NCBI RefSeq assembly: GCF_019972115.1
Contig: NZ_BPFJ01000003.1
Location: forward strand, 390,495-454,494
DNA from: Sulfurovum sp. TSL6
GTDB lineage: Bacteria; Campylobacterota; Campylobacteria; Campylobacterales; Sulfurovaceae
Direction of reading: 5' to 3'
Length of the DNA stretch: 64,000 nucleotides
The position numbers were made by a program, and so were the translations under genes. Under the pieces are notes generated by a model that was given only the letters and a program-made list of their open reading frames with translations, had not been told where the DNA came from and did no database searches. Position 1 is the first letter of the stretch. Each line of letters starts with the position of its first letter. Positions 1 to 8,829 of the stretch are shown one piece after another.

Positions 1-1
1 T

Positions 2-529
2 CACGGTTTTGCATCTTGCGGAGAAGGGAATAAATCTTTACTCCTTAAATCCTATTTTGGTGCAGATAATGTTATCGCACCGGATCTCCCACCTTCCCCG
101 ATCGATGCTATAGAGTTGATCGAAGAGATTTTAGGATCTACAAACATTGACTGTTTGATAGGTTCATCGTTAGGCGGATATTATGCAACCGTTTTGGCTG
201 AAAAATACTGTATGAAAGCCATACTTCTTAATCCATCGACCCAACCGTGGGAAACCTTGGCTGCCTATACAGGGTGGCAAAAACGTTTTTGTGATGAAGA
301 GGTATTTGAATTCAAGCCGGTGTATCTCGAACAACTTAAAATGTTACAAACAGCTCCAGAGAAAGGGAGATATCTGCTTCTTTTGCAAAGTGGGGATGAA
401 GTGTTAGATTATACTAAAGCACAATCTTTTTATAATACACACAAAGTTATCGTTGAGTATGGTGGTAATCACCGTTTTGAAAACCTAGATGAGTATCTCT
501 CAATGGTAGAAAAATTTATAAATAAATGA
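2..529 (+). CDS. YqiA-like alpha/beta-hydrolase esterase (5' truncated)
   Basis: The reading frame is open from the left edge, so the start lies outside the window; an internal ATG at 116 is not the true start because family-specific sequence precedes it. The visible N-terminus begins HGF, the oxyanion-side motif of small YqiA/UPF0227 esterases, followed by a nucleophile elbow GSSLGGYYA. The C-terminus carries GDEVLDY (acid) and GGNHRF (catalytic His). The family hydrolyses short acyl esters in the cytoplasm; the physiological substrate is unknown. It sits 6 bases before dapE and is probably co-transcribed with it. Confidence 0.75.
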   Translation, partial: HGFASCGEGNKSLLLKSYFGADNVIAPDLPPSPIDAIELIEEILGSTNIDCLIGSSLGGYYATVLAEKYCMKAILLNPSTQPWETLAAYTGWQKRFCDEEVFEFKPVYLEQLKMLQTAPEKGRYLLLLQSGDEVLDYTKAQSFYNTHKVIVEYGGNHRFENLDEYLSMVEKFINK

Positions 530-535
530 GTCTAA

Positions 536-1645
536 ATGAATGTAGTTGACCTATTGCTCAAACTGTTGAGTTTTGAATCTTTGACACCTGATGATGCAGG
601 ATCGTTAAAATTCATAGAAGAGTATCTTGATGAGTATGAAGCAATCTATGTAAATAAAGAGGGTGTGAAAAACCTCATGTTAAGTAAAAAGTTCTCAGAG
701 GGACCGCATCTTTGTTTTGCCGGACATGTAGATGTCGTTCCTGCGGGGAATGGCTGGGAGACTAACCCTTTTGTTCCTGTGATCAAAGAGGGTAATATTT
801 ATGCGCGTGGGGCACAAGATATGAAAAGCGGTGTGGCTGCTTTTGTACAAGCCTGCAAAGAGAGTGAGCATTTTGAAGGAACACTTTCCGTACTGCTGAC
901 CTCTGATGAGGAGGGTGAAGGTAAATATGGTACGGCTGTGATGCTTGAGCACCTCAAAGAGATAGGTTTTTTACCAGATTACTGTATTGTCGCAGAACCA
1001 ACGTGCGAGCGTCTGTTTGGTGATGCGATCAAGATAGGAAGAAGGGGTTCCATTAATGGGTATTTAACGTTAAACGGTAAACAGGGGCATGCTGCGTATC
1101 CTGAGAAAGCGATCAACCCGGTTCACCAGATAGCCTCTGTTCTAGATAAAATTGCCGGTGTAGACCTGGACCAGGGTGATGATGATTTCGCTCCAAGTAA
1201 AATGGTGATCACGGATATCCGTGCAGGTATGCAAGTCACCAATGTAACACCGGGGGAATTAAAAATGATGTTTAATGTACGTAACTCCACTAAAACTACA
1301 CAACAAGAGGTTAAACTCCATATAGCCAAATGTTTTGACGGTTTGGATTACAGTTTGGAACTCACGCAAGGCTCATACCCGTTTGTGACCAAAAGAGATT
1401 CAAAGATAGTACAGAATCTCACATCAAGCATCAAAAAACTTACGGGGGTGGATACAAAACTTTCTACTGCCGGTGGTACCAGTGATGCAAGATTTATGGG
1501 GGCTTTTGGCATAGATGTCGTAGAGTTTGGTGTGATCAATGACACTATTCATGCACCGAATGAAAGAACATCCATCAAAGAAGTTGAAGCACTTTGTGAT
1601 GTCTTTAAAGATACAGTGAAACATTTTAATGAAGGAAAAATATGA
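536..1645 (+). CDS. dapE: Succinyl-diaminopimelate desuccinylase
   Basis: This is a zinc-dependent M20 peptidase-family hydrolase that removes succinate from N-succinyl-LL-diaminopimelate, in lysine and peptidoglycan precursor synthesis in the cytoplasm. Metal and catalytic residues are visible: His64 in GHVDVVPAG, Asp95 in DMKSG, Glu125/126 in TSDEEGEG, and the late GGTSDAR motif. At 369 aa it is family length. The ATG at 536 follows the esterase stop by 6 bases with no strong Shine-Dalgarno, which suggests translational coupling. The stop overlaps the next start (ATGA). Confidence 0.93.
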   Translation: MNVVDLLLKLLSFESLTPDDAGSLKFIEEYLDEYEAIYVNKEGVKNLMLSKKFSEGPHLCFAGHVDVVPAGNGWETNPFVPVIKEGNIYARGAQDMKSGVAAFVQACKESEHFEGTLSVLLTSDEEGEGKYGTAVMLEHLKEIGFLPDYCIVAEPTCERLFGDAIKIGRRGSINGYLTLNGKQGHAAYPEKAINPVHQIASVLDKIAGVDLDQGDDDFAPSKMVITDIRAGMQVTNVTPGELKMMFNVRNSTKTTQQEVKLHIAKCFDGLDYSLELTQGSYPFVTKRDSKIVQNLTSSIKKLTGVDTKLSTAGGTSDARFMGAFGIDVVEFGVINDTIHAPNERTSIKEVEALCDVFKDTVKHFNEGKI

Positions 1646-2025
1646 ACAAAATAGTTTTAGGACTTTTACTCCTCTCAAGTATGCTCTTTTCAGTAGAGTG
1701 GAGCAAGGATTTGGATACAGCATTTGACTTAGCAAAAAAAGAACACAAAAAGATCATGGTCTTGGTTGAAAGTAAAACCTGCAGATGGTGTAAAAAACTG
1801 AAACACCGTACGTTGTCAGATGAAGCTGTAGAGAAGAGACTTTCAAAATTTGTGACCGTTAAAGTCATGAGAGAAGATGCTTTTGCAATGTCTGAATTAC
1901 CAGAAGTAAAAGGTGTCCCTACGATATTTTTTATGAATGAAGATAAAGTCATTTTAGACGAAATACTAGGTTATGTGGATGTGGAGGATTTTATCTTTTA
2001 TATCAATGAGATAGAAAAAAAGTAG
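1642..2025 (+). CDS. Periplasmic thioredoxin-fold protein (CRWC)
   Basis: A short hydrophobic signal peptide (about residues 1-17) precedes a thioredoxin-like domain of the thioredoxin_7/DUF255 type with a CRWC motif at residues 47-50 and the GVPT cis-proline loop later. It therefore probably acts as a thiol-disulfide or persulfide-handling protein in the periplasm. It overlaps dapE by four bases and is followed by a paralogue with CKWC. The closest relative in the window by motif is the C-terminal domain of the heme protein at 16245-17012. A role in sulfur-oxidation redox balance is inference; a general disulfide reductase is equally possible. Confidence 0.75.
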   Translation: MNKIVLGLLLLSSMLFSVEWSKDLDTAFDLAKKEHKKIMVLVESKTCRWCKKLKHRTLSDEAVEKRLSKFVTVKVMREDAFAMSELPEVKGVPTIFFMNEDKVILDEILGYVDVEDFIFYINEIEKK

Positions 2026-2031
2026 AGATTA

Positions 2032-2547
2032 GTGTTGAACATTAAAGGGATCATCACGGGTATGGCATGTATCGGGTTACTCTTTTGTCCCGTATGTGGC
2101 GAAGAAACAGTAAAAACAGCGACACTCAGTACTTTAAAAAGTCAAAAACATGAAACCAGCCAAAAGATGCAAAAAAAAGACGGAACACTTAGTGTATTTG
2201 AGCAACTGAGTTGGGAAACAGATATGAATCATGCTTTTGAACGTGCTAAAAAAGAGCATAAAAATGTGATGGTCATGGTAGAAGACAGACGGTGCAAATG
2301 GTGTAAAAATATGAAAATGGGTGCATTGTCTGATCCCAATGTACAGGATAAATTACAATCTTATATCTTGTTAAAAGTGCAAAGATCAGATAAGAAAACC
2401 GCTGGTCGTATTGAAGATTTTACCGGGGCTATTCCAAGTTTTTATTTTATGGAGCCAGATCAGGAACTGTTTGAATCTGTGGTGGGCTATTTTGCTACAG
2501 AAGATTTTTTAAGGTTTTTAACTGAAATCCAAGAAGATGAATTATGA
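2032..2547 (+). CDS. Secreted thioredoxin-fold protein (CKWC), paralogue of the upstream gene
   Basis: The frame starts with GTG at 2032 (a TTG at 2035 is the alternative). An N-terminal hydrophobic segment ends in a Cys-rich stretch (FCPVCGE, residues 18-24). A linker of about 35 residues follows, then a thioredoxin-like domain with CKWC at 88-91 and a GAIP cis-proline loop. The domain closely resembles the preceding protein (shared AKKEHK and LSD blocks), indicating tandem duplication. The Cys at 19 or 22 could be lipidated but does not fit the lipobox well. The stop overlaps the histidine kinase start, so the three genes form one operon. Confidence 0.7.
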   Translation: MLNIKGIITGMACIGLLFCPVCGEETVKTATLSTLKSQKHETSQKMQKKDGTLSVFEQLSWETDMNHAFERAKKEHKNVMVMVEDRRCKWCKNMKMGALSDPNVQDKLQSYILLKVQRSDKKTAGRIEDFTGAIPSFYFMEPDQELFESVVGYFATEDFLRFLTEIQEDEL

Positions 2548-3563
2548 TCTATAGACGTCCTCACTTTACAGAATATATCATGGCAAGACTTGTGACGCTG
2601 GCCGTTTTTACAGGGTTTGTCTTTAGTACGCTTTTGTATATTTTTATTCCTGAAGTGACCATTGCTTTTTCTGCTATAACGCTTTTAATATTAGGTTTCA
2701 CCATATTTATTTATGCTATCAATCGCGGTGCAAGACGTATGCAAAAAGAACTTATGCTTATCAATAAATATTTGGACAATCTTGAAAAGATAGAGAAGGT
2801 GGACTATAAAGCACACTTTTTCACCCAAGAGTTTGAAGATCTTAATCAGAATCTTATTAAAGTACTTGACAGTGCCAAGAAACGTGAAGATATCAAGCAG
2901 CGTTATACTGCAAAATTGAAGCTTAAAAATCGCCAGCGTGCAGATATGATCTCAGCGATCGCCCATGAGTTTCGCAACCCTATAGCTTCTATTATGGGAT
3001 ACGCACAGACATTGGAAGAAGATAAAGAAATTCCTCAGGCATTGCAAGAAAAATTTTTAAGTAAGATATATAACAATGGTGTCAAAATAGAAGCACTCCT
3101 CAGCAGACTAGTTCTGTGGAATCAATTTGAGAGTGGTGAAGCCACACTGCATCCAAGTGAGTTCGATCTCTATACACTGGCACAAGAAGTCACCACATCT
3201 TTGGAAGAGAAGTACCCTCAAAGAGAGATCGTATTAGAAGGGAATAGTCATATGGTTGAAGCGGACCGCACACTTTTGGAAATCGTACTCAAAAACTTGA
3301 TAGAAAATGCACTGAAGTATTCCAAAGATGAAGTCGTGGTCAAGATTGATGATCGTATATCGGTGATAGATAAAGGTGCAGGTATCTCCTCTTCAGACAT
3401 TAGCAAAGTCACCAAAAAGTTTTATCGTTCAGGTACACACAGCTGGGATAACTCTATGGGATTAGGGCTCTCTATCGTCAAGAGTATCCTAGCGTTACAC
3501 GGTACAGAATTAGAGATCGAAAGTGAAGAAGAAAAGGGCTCTACCTTCTCTTTTCATCTTTAA
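2544..3563 (+). CDS. Sensor histidine kinase
   Basis: Two transmembrane helices lie near residues 14-35 and 40-60 with almost no periplasmic loop. They are followed by a HisKA dimerisation domain with phospho-acceptor His141 in AHEFRNPIASI and an HATPase domain: N-box (NLIENALKYS), G1 (DKGAGIS) and G2 (GLGLSIVK). With so short an extracytoplasmic part, it probably senses through the membrane or a partner. There is no response regulator next to it; the nearest is at 5272, which has its own kinase. It overlaps the thioredoxin gene by four bases, so the secreted thiol proteins may provide or modulate its signal (inference). Confidence 0.88.
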   Translation: MIYRRPHFTEYIMARLVTLAVFTGFVFSTLLYIFIPEVTIAFSAITLLILGFTIFIYAINRGARRMQKELMLINKYLDNLEKIEKVDYKAHFFTQEFEDLNQNLIKVLDSAKKREDIKQRYTAKLKLKNRQRADMISAIAHEFRNPIASIMGYAQTLEEDKEIPQALQEKFLSKIYNNGVKIEALLSRLVLWNQFESGEATLHPSEFDLYTLAQEVTTSLEEKYPQREIVLEGNSHMVEADRTLLEIVLKNLIENALKYSKDEVVVKIDDRISVIDKGAGISSSDISKVTKKFYRSGTHSWDNSMGLGLSIVKSILALHGTELEIESEEEKGSTFSFHL

Positions 3564-3587
3564 AATTTCTCATTGATTATTAATAGT

Positions 3588-4055
3588 TTAATCCCCAACA
3601 GGTATATACGCATACCCTTCATTCTGTTTGTCTATCAACCCTATCGTTGAAGTAGGGATGATCTTTACAAAGTCATAGATATCTTTTTTTTCTAGACCAT
3701 GTTTATGTAAGCCTACTCCGCATACTAGAAACTCAACATCATAGGTGCTGGCCAGGGTTTCAATACGTTTTCCCAGATCTTGATGTGTAGAAACCAATGC
3801 TTTGTCATCCTTGTATTCACTGTTTGCAGGGTCTTTTAGAAAGAACCTGTAGGCACCGCCATGGATGACAACTGTCACATCTAGCTCGCGCAAGGTACTT
3901 TCATAATGTACTTTATTTGTGACGGTAGCACTTAATATACGCAGTTCAAAATTCTTCAGATCTTTGGTAGTTAAATCATATACCACTTTGGCAGAATCCT
4001 CTTGTGCGTATAGTATGCCTAGACTTAAGAGTAGACTGCAGATAATTTTTTTCAT
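3588..4055 (-). CDS. Periplasmic DsrE-like protein 1
   Basis: A 17-residue signal peptide ending around LYAQE precedes a DsrE/DsrF-like fold. Features typical of the family are the beta-strand VTVVIHGGAYRFFL and a conserved Cys in EFLVCGVG, followed by the C-terminal block with Gly-Tyr-Ala-Tyr. DsrE proteins carry persulfide sulfur on this Cys, but classical ones are cytoplasmic, whereas this one is exported. It is divergent from the Cache gene and has its own candidate promoter at 4083-4114. Two further paralogues lie at 8830 and 17023. The function in sulfur transfer is inferred from fold and neighbours. Confidence 0.75.
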   Translation of the reverse strand: MKKIICSLLLSLGILYAQEDSAKVVYDLTTKDLKNFELRILSATVTNKVHYESTLRELDVTVVIHGGAYRFFLKDPANSEYKDDKALVSTHQDLGKRIETLASTYDVEFLVCGVGLHKHGLEKKDIYDFVKIIPTSTIGLIDKQNEGYAYIPVGD

Positions 4056-4082
4056 GTGTGTTCCTTTTAGTAAGATTAAGAT

Positions 4083-4114
4083 AGGATACCGTTATAATAT
4101 AAAAAAAATGTAAA
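4083..4114 (-). promoter_or_regulatory. Candidate sulfur-regulon promoter for DsrE-like protein 1
   Basis: Read on the minus strand: TTTACA (4114-4109), 5 T residues, TTTATA (4103-4098), 9 bases, then TATCCT (4088-4083) as a weak -10. The geometry equals that at 7343, 9513 and 17475. The region is a T-run, so this is the weakest of the four. Confidence 0.45.
4093..4098 (+). promoter_or_regulatory. -10 element for the Cache-sensor operon
   Basis: TATAAT lies 40 bases before the ATG at 4139, preceded by an AT-rich stretch. A Shine-Dalgarno-like AAGGAATAGGA follows further down. It overlaps the divergent candidate promoter of the DsrE-like gene, so the two directions may compete. Confidence 0.45.
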
Positions 4115-4138
4115 CACTAAGGAATAGGATCCAACTTT

Positions 4139-5275
4139 ATGCGTGCAAAATTAAAATCATGTACCCCTTCAAAATACATCAGTAAAATAGCGGCCTATAT
4201 AACGTTTGGTGTATTGATGATTCTTTTTGTCTCGGTTTTTTTCTTTGTGAAACAAAGTAAAGAAGACAGACTCATCAGTTTGGGTGATCATATAGTCAGT
4301 GATTTTAGAGCAGGACTTGACTATGAGATGGTCGATCTGCTTTCATTGTCTTTGGCACTCTCTGAAGATGGCGAACTTAAAAATGCACTTACTGCCGAAG
4401 ATGAGTCTCAAGGCTATCGCATCCTAAGTAAGATCACAGAACGGTTTAAAAAATATACACATGTAAAAACTTTGCGTATCCAAGTACTTACCCCAGATTT
4501 TTTCATTTTCGCACGTAGTTGGGATGAAGGGTATGAAGGGATGCCCATTTGGTGGTTTAGAGATGATCTGGCTTCTTTAAATAAGAACAGCCGTCCAAAA
4601 GTAGGGATGGAAACCGGTAGGTTACTTACTTTGAAAGCAACGATACCTATACGCAGTGGAGATAAAGTACTTGGCTACCTCGAAGTGATTAAGTTTATTG
4701 ATGAGTTTACAGTGAAGTTACGTCAAAAAGGCATAGAACTTTTTGCACTGATGGATGAGGAATATCTGGAAAAAGCTGAACTGATGCGGAATTTTCCCTT
4801 GTTGAATGGATATATTGTTTCCAATCAAAATTATAATCAACAATATATGGATAAAATAGAAATGTTAGATTGGGAAAGTTTTTTACTCAATAATTATGGA
4901 TATGAAGACGGTATTCTTTATTTGCATGAACCTATGTTGAATGGAGAAGGAAAACAGATCGGTATGTACTTATTGTGTATTCCGGAGGATGCACTGAAAC
5001 AACATGAAAAAACAAGCCAAAGTATGTCGATCTTCACACAGTTTTCAGATGCAGATATTAAGAATGTGGTGGATGCCTGGAAGGCTCCACATGACAGTTT
5101 TCGTAATCATTATGACAAGGAGATCATAGGGATATTACCAAAGTTGAACGAAGAAGATAAGAAAGAACTTGAAATAGAAGCAAAACGACTACTGTATGAC
5201 TATAGCAAAGATGAACTTATTGATATCATTCTGGATAATAAGCATAATGAAAAAAAGACAGGGATTGTCAAATGA
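4139..5275 (+). CDS. Membrane-anchored Cache-type sensor protein
   Basis: An N-terminal cytoplasmic stretch and one transmembrane helix (about residues 17-38) precede a large periplasmic part. It resembles a double Cache (dCACHE) ligand-binding domain: a long helix, a strand-rich segment with FFIFARSWDEGYEG, and GDKVLGYLEVIKF. There is no obvious second transmembrane helix and no kinase, methyl-accepting or cyclase domain, so it is a stand-alone sensor. The C-terminus (about 330-378) is charged and helical. Its stop overlaps the response-regulator start (ATGA), and a kinase follows, suggesting a three-component system. Ligand unknown; a sulfur compound is a guess from the neighbourhood. Confidence 0.7.
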   Translation: MRAKLKSCTPSKYISKIAAYITFGVLMILFVSVFFFVKQSKEDRLISLGDHIVSDFRAGLDYEMVDLLSLSLALSEDGELKNALTAEDESQGYRILSKITERFKKYTHVKTLRIQVLTPDFFIFARSWDEGYEGMPIWWFRDDLASLNKNSRPKVGMETGRLLTLKATIPIRSGDKVLGYLEVIKFIDEFTVKLRQKGIELFALMDEEYLEKAELMRNFPLLNGYIVSNQNYNQQYMDKIEMLDWESFLLNNYGYEDGILYLHEPMLNGEGKQIGMYLLCIPEDALKQHEKTSQSMSIFTQFSDADIKNVVDAWKAPHDSFRNHYDKEIIGILPKLNEEDKKELEIEAKRLLYDYSKDELIDIILDNKHNEKKTGIVK

Positions 5276-5931
5276 AAATACTAATTTTAGAAGATGAAAG
5301 AATACTTGCGTTAAGTATGAGAGAATTTTTAGAAGAGAGTGGTTATGAGGTTGAATCTTTTACAGATTCTGATGCAGCATATGATGCTATTTATGATAAT
5401 GTCTATGATCTATTGCTTCTGGATGTGAAAGTACCTGGTGAAAAAAATGGTTTTGAGATGTTGGAGGAGTTACGTGAAGATGGCAATATAACACCGGCTA
5501 TCTTCATTACCTCGCTAACGGATATAGATGATCTAAGCCGCGGGTATGAGTGTGGTGCCTGTGATTATATACGGAAACCTTTTGACCTTGCAGAACTGAA
5601 ATTACGTGTGGAGCAGGTGATGAAAGTACAATGTTTTGCTTCACCTGAAGAAAGTATAGAGTTGCCATCAGGATATAATTATGATCTCAAAAAAATGAAG
5701 CTTACTTTTAATGGTGAAACTGTATATCTTGCTAAGACAGAGACAAAGATATTAGAGCTTCTTATCAAGAAAAGAGGTTCTGTGGTGAGTTGTGAAATGT
5801 TTTGGGAAGAGGTATGGGGAGAGTGGGTAGATTCTGCCAATATTCGTGTCCAAGTAGGTAATTTGCGTAAAAAACTTGAAAAAGATTTCATAAAAAATGT
5901 ACGTGGCGTAGGGTACAGCATTGATTTTTAA
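5272..5931 (+). CDS. OmpR-family response regulator
   Basis: The receiver domain (residues 1-115) has the acidic pocket (Glu7, Asp8), phospho-acceptor Asp51 in LLLLDVKVPG, a Thr/Ser near SLTD and Lys in IRKPF. A winged-helix Trans_reg_C domain follows (about 130-219) ending in NVRGVGYSIDF, the hallmark wing of OmpR/PhoB proteins. The family binds direct repeats spaced 10-11 bases apart. It is flanked by a Cache sensor and a kinase, and repeats with 11-base spacing lie before four nearby sulfur genes, so it is the prime candidate for their regulator (inference). Confidence 0.9.
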   Translation: MKILILEDERILALSMREFLEESGYEVESFTDSDAAYDAIYDNVYDLLLLDVKVPGEKNGFEMLEELREDGNITPAIFITSLTDIDDLSRGYECGACDYIRKPFDLAELKLRVEQVMKVQCFASPEESIELPSGYNYDLKKMKLTFNGETVYLAKTETKILELLIKKRGSVVSCEMFWEEVWGEWVDSANIRVQVGNLRKKLEKDFIKNVRGVGYSIDF

Positions 5932-7066
5932 TACCCAAGAGTTTGCCCGTAAATATGCATTGTTCTATACGGGGATATTGGCTGTTTTACTGATAGCGCC
6001 ATTGGTGGTCTATGTCCAATTGCTTTTACAGATAGATGAAGCCAAAGTGAAACTCTCTCTTGAGTCACAAGCAAAAAAGATCATCACTTCTATGCAGCAG
6101 TATCAAAATGAAGATCAAGTCTACCATTTCCCACGCTATAAAGAGTATAAAGCAGCACTCTATACAGATCAGTATGAAGTTGTATTTTCAAATTTAGAGT
6201 TTGAACCTTTGTCCTTTACGGAAGGTTTTCATCAAAAAAGAAATCGTTATTATTATGTCTATCCCCTTCCTGATGCCTATTATTTTGGTGCAAACTATTT
6301 ACTGGTCTCTACGGTGCATACGGCCAATAATATTTACTTTTTTGCCGCGATGATCATGATCGCTATTGTGATCGCTTTATTCATATTTTCATTTTTATTG
6401 CTTAGAAATTTTTCAAGACCTTTTGAAAAACTCAATGAACAGCTTGATAACTTTATTAAAGATTCTATGCATGAGATCAATACTCCTTTGAGTATCATTA
6501 ACTTGAATTCTGATCTTTTTGCTAGTAAATATGGTGAAAATAAATACTTGTTGCGTATGAAGTCTGCTGCAAAAACGCTTGCCACTATTTACAATGATAT
6601 GGATTATCTTGTGAAAGAGGGTAGGGTAGCGCATAAAAAGAGCGTCTTGGACTTTAGTGAATTTATTCAAAATAGAGTAGATTATTTTCAAGAAATTGCA
6701 AACCTTAAGCAGATACAACTTGATACAAATATTCTTCCCGGACTCACACATACATTTTCAAAAACGAAACTGCAGCGTATTGTTGACAATACAATTTCAA
6801 ATGCGATCAAATACAGCAATGACGACAGCCATGTTGAGATCAATGTATATACGATCGATGCACATATCGTTTTTGAAGTCATAGATTATGGTGTGGGTAT
6901 AAAGGACACCAGTAAAATATTTTCACGATATTATAGAGAGAATGAAGCCAAGGGTGGCTTTGGTATAGGATTGAATATCGTAAAGAAAATTATAGATGAA
7001 GAAGATATTCTTCTGGAAATCAAATCTGCATTGGGGGAAGGTGCAAGATTCCGCTATACCTTTTAG
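5921..7066 (+). CDS. Sensor histidine kinase, partner of the OmpR-family regulator
   Basis: The start is a TTG at 5921, overlapping the regulator by 11 bases. Transmembrane helices at about residues 13-36 and 138-162 bound a roughly 100-residue periplasmic domain rich in Tyr. The HisKA box has His184 in SMHEINTPLSI, the variant common in Campylobacterota kinases. The HATPase domain has NTISNAIKYS, DYGVGIKD and GFGIGLNIVKK. It should phosphorylate the upstream response regulator. It has its own periplasmic domain, so the separate Cache protein would be an extra input. After its stop comes a 337-base non-coding stretch. Confidence 0.88.
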   Translation: MIFNTQEFARKYALFYTGILAVLLIAPLVVYVQLLLQIDEAKVKLSLESQAKKIITSMQQYQNEDQVYHFPRYKEYKAALYTDQYEVVFSNLEFEPLSFTEGFHQKRNRYYYVYPLPDAYYFGANYLLVSTVHTANNIYFFAAMIMIAIVIALFIFSFLLLRNFSRPFEKLNEQLDNFIKDSMHEINTPLSIINLNSDLFASKYGENKYLLRMKSAAKTLATIYNDMDYLVKEGRVAHKKSVLDFSEFIQNRVDYFQEIANLKQIQLDTNILPGLTHTFSKTKLQRIVDNTISNAIKYSNDDSHVEINVYTIDAHIVFEVIDYGVGIKDTSKIFSRYYRENEAKGGFGIGLNIVKKIIDEEDILLEIKSALGEGARFRYTF

Positions 7067-7403
7067 ACTATCTCTCCTATTATATATTTATTATATTAAA
7101 AATATATTAATATATAAATTAAAATTATAATAAATTTATTAATATAATTAAATATATTACATATACGAATAATATAGACCGATGAAGCCAAATTTTCTTT
7201 TTAGATAACCAAAAACACTGTTATACTGGCCATTAATGATGAAAAACATTTTATTTTATTTGATTCATTTTTGGAAAAAATACGATTTTTATTATCATTT
7301 TTCCATGATATAAATATATTTTATACTAAATAATAAGTTATTTTTACACTTTATTTATACTTCCTAGATACTATATTTCTTGAAATTATAAAAAGGACAG
7401 GAA
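7067..7403 (+). other. AT-rich intergenic region upstream of the porin operon
   Basis: This 337-base gap has no gene. The first 100 bases are almost pure A/T with repeated TTAATATA-like words, which suggests curved or easily melted DNA. The last 65 bases carry the candidate promoter at 7343-7374 and a Shine-Dalgarno AAGGACAGGAA just before the ATG at 7404. Confidence 0.6.
7343..7374 (+). promoter_or_regulatory. Candidate sulfur-regulon promoter (porin-DsrE operon)
   Basis: TTTACA (7343-7348), 5 bases, TTTATA (7354-7359), 9 bases, TACTAT (7369-7374). The flanks also match the soxX promoter: about 45 aligned bases without a gap, including CCTAG/CTTAG and a later TTCTTGAAA/TTCCTGAAA. The 11-base repeat is consistent with OmpR-family binding close to the -10. 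Confidence 0.65.
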
Positions 7404-8816
7404 ATGATTCAAGGAAAAACAAGTGTTTCAAAACGATCTATATTGAAATTTGCTTTGGTCGCACCACTATTATTTAGTGGGGTGGAAGTGAATGCAGCAA
7501 ACTGGCTAATGCTTCAAGGTACACAACCAGATATGGTAGCCCCCAAAGGGGTGAAAGTGCCCTATAGAAGCAAGATGCCAAAAGTATGGGGTTTTATTCA
7601 AGCCAACTACAAGGAAGATTTTGGGGATGTATTTGTAGCGCCAGATGGTAAAAATAAAACACCATTTTCATACCTTAATCCAAATCTAGAAGATCAGAAA
7701 GGGTTTAATGTATTTAGAGCACGACTGGCACTTAGAGGAATGGCTGATAGTGAGAACCTTGTTAACTATTTCTTTATGACAGAATTTGGGAACAGTGCCG
7801 TCAATAATCTTGCCGGGCATGACGTGGCTACCTATTTTACAGATGCTTCTATTACACTCAAGCATATACCTGGAGCCAAGGTTCGTGTGGGGATGTTTAA
7901 GACACCCGGAAGTGAAGAAGGACTTCAAGCCGTATTCGTCTCTCCTTATATAGAATTTACCACGATGACGAATCACCATCTTCTTGAACGACAGGTCAGT
8001 GATGTTGGTGTTGCACAAACTGGTAAAGCTGCCGGAGGTGCTTCGACAACACATTATACCAGCACAAGTGTAGATAAACCGATTGCGGCATTTAGGGATT
8101 CAGGAGTACAGATATTTGACACGTTCAAACTTCAGGATGACTGGGATGTGAGCTATGCATATATGTATGGTAACGGCACAGGTGTTTCACACAGTAGCTC
8201 CAATAAGCAGGCAACACACTACGGATATCTGGCAGCTGAGAAATCATTTGGCAAAGGTAAAGGGTATTATACAGAAGCGATGAAATTTTTTGTATGGGCA
8301 CAGGATGGTAAACGTTCATTAGATTCATATGACGGAAATGTCACATATGAATCGATTGATGCTAACCGTCAACGCTATGGTATTGGGATGACATATTATC
8401 ATAATGGTATACGTTTTGAAGCAGAGTATATGAAGGCAAAAGGGATGATATTTGCCGGTGCAAAAGAGGTGGATACAGATCCGAATCCTTCGGTTCAGGA
8501 TTGGCAGTTTCAGTTTGCTACAGGCGATGAAAATGAAGCTGACGGTGGTTATGTGAACTTACAATATGAGATCATACCCAAAAAGTTCGAAGTATTTGGA
8601 CGTTATGACTACTGTGATCGTTTGACCAATGATATAAAGGGTGAACGTCAGTTTAAAACAACTACTCTGGGAGCATCCTATCGATACAGAGGCCCAACAC
8701 GGATTGACTTGAACTATATTATGAAAGATGCAGAAGCACCGGGCAACCCTAATGCACAAAAAGTATTAGACAATATGGGTAATCGAATTGCGGTTCAGAT
8801 TACGGCAGCATTTTAA
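7404..8816 (+). CDS. Outer-membrane porin (OprP/phosphate-selective porin-like)
   Basis: A signal peptide with a basic N-region and a hydrophobic core ends near VNAANW (about residue 32). The mature part is strand-rich with alternating aromatic residues. It shows VWGFIQANYKED near the start and GFNVFRARLALRG, which resemble O/P porins, and it ends in ITAAF, a typical barrel C-terminal Phe. At 470 aa it suits a 16-18 strand barrel. It is first gene of a short operon with a DsrE-like gene and lies upstream of soxX, so it may admit anionic sulfur compounds such as thiosulfate (inference). Confidence 0.8.
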   Translation: MIQGKTSVSKRSILKFALVAPLLFSGVEVNAANWLMLQGTQPDMVAPKGVKVPYRSKMPKVWGFIQANYKEDFGDVFVAPDGKNKTPFSYLNPNLEDQKGFNVFRARLALRGMADSENLVNYFFMTEFGNSAVNNLAGHDVATYFTDASITLKHIPGAKVRVGMFKTPGSEEGLQAVFVSPYIEFTTMTNHHLLERQVSDVGVAQTGKAAGGASTTHYTSTSVDKPIAAFRDSGVQIFDTFKLQDDWDVSYAYMYGNGTGVSHSSSNKQATHYGYLAAEKSFGKGKGYYTEAMKFFVWAQDGKRSLDSYDGNVTYESIDANRQRYGIGMTYYHNGIRFEAEYMKAKGMIFAGAKEVDTDPNPSVQDWQFQFATGDENEADGGYVNLQYEIIPKKFEVFGRYDYCDRLTNDIKGERQFKTTTLGASYRYRGPTRIDLNYIMKDAEAPGNPNAQKVLDNMGNRIAVQITAAF

Positions 8817-8829
8817 GAAAGGATAAAGA

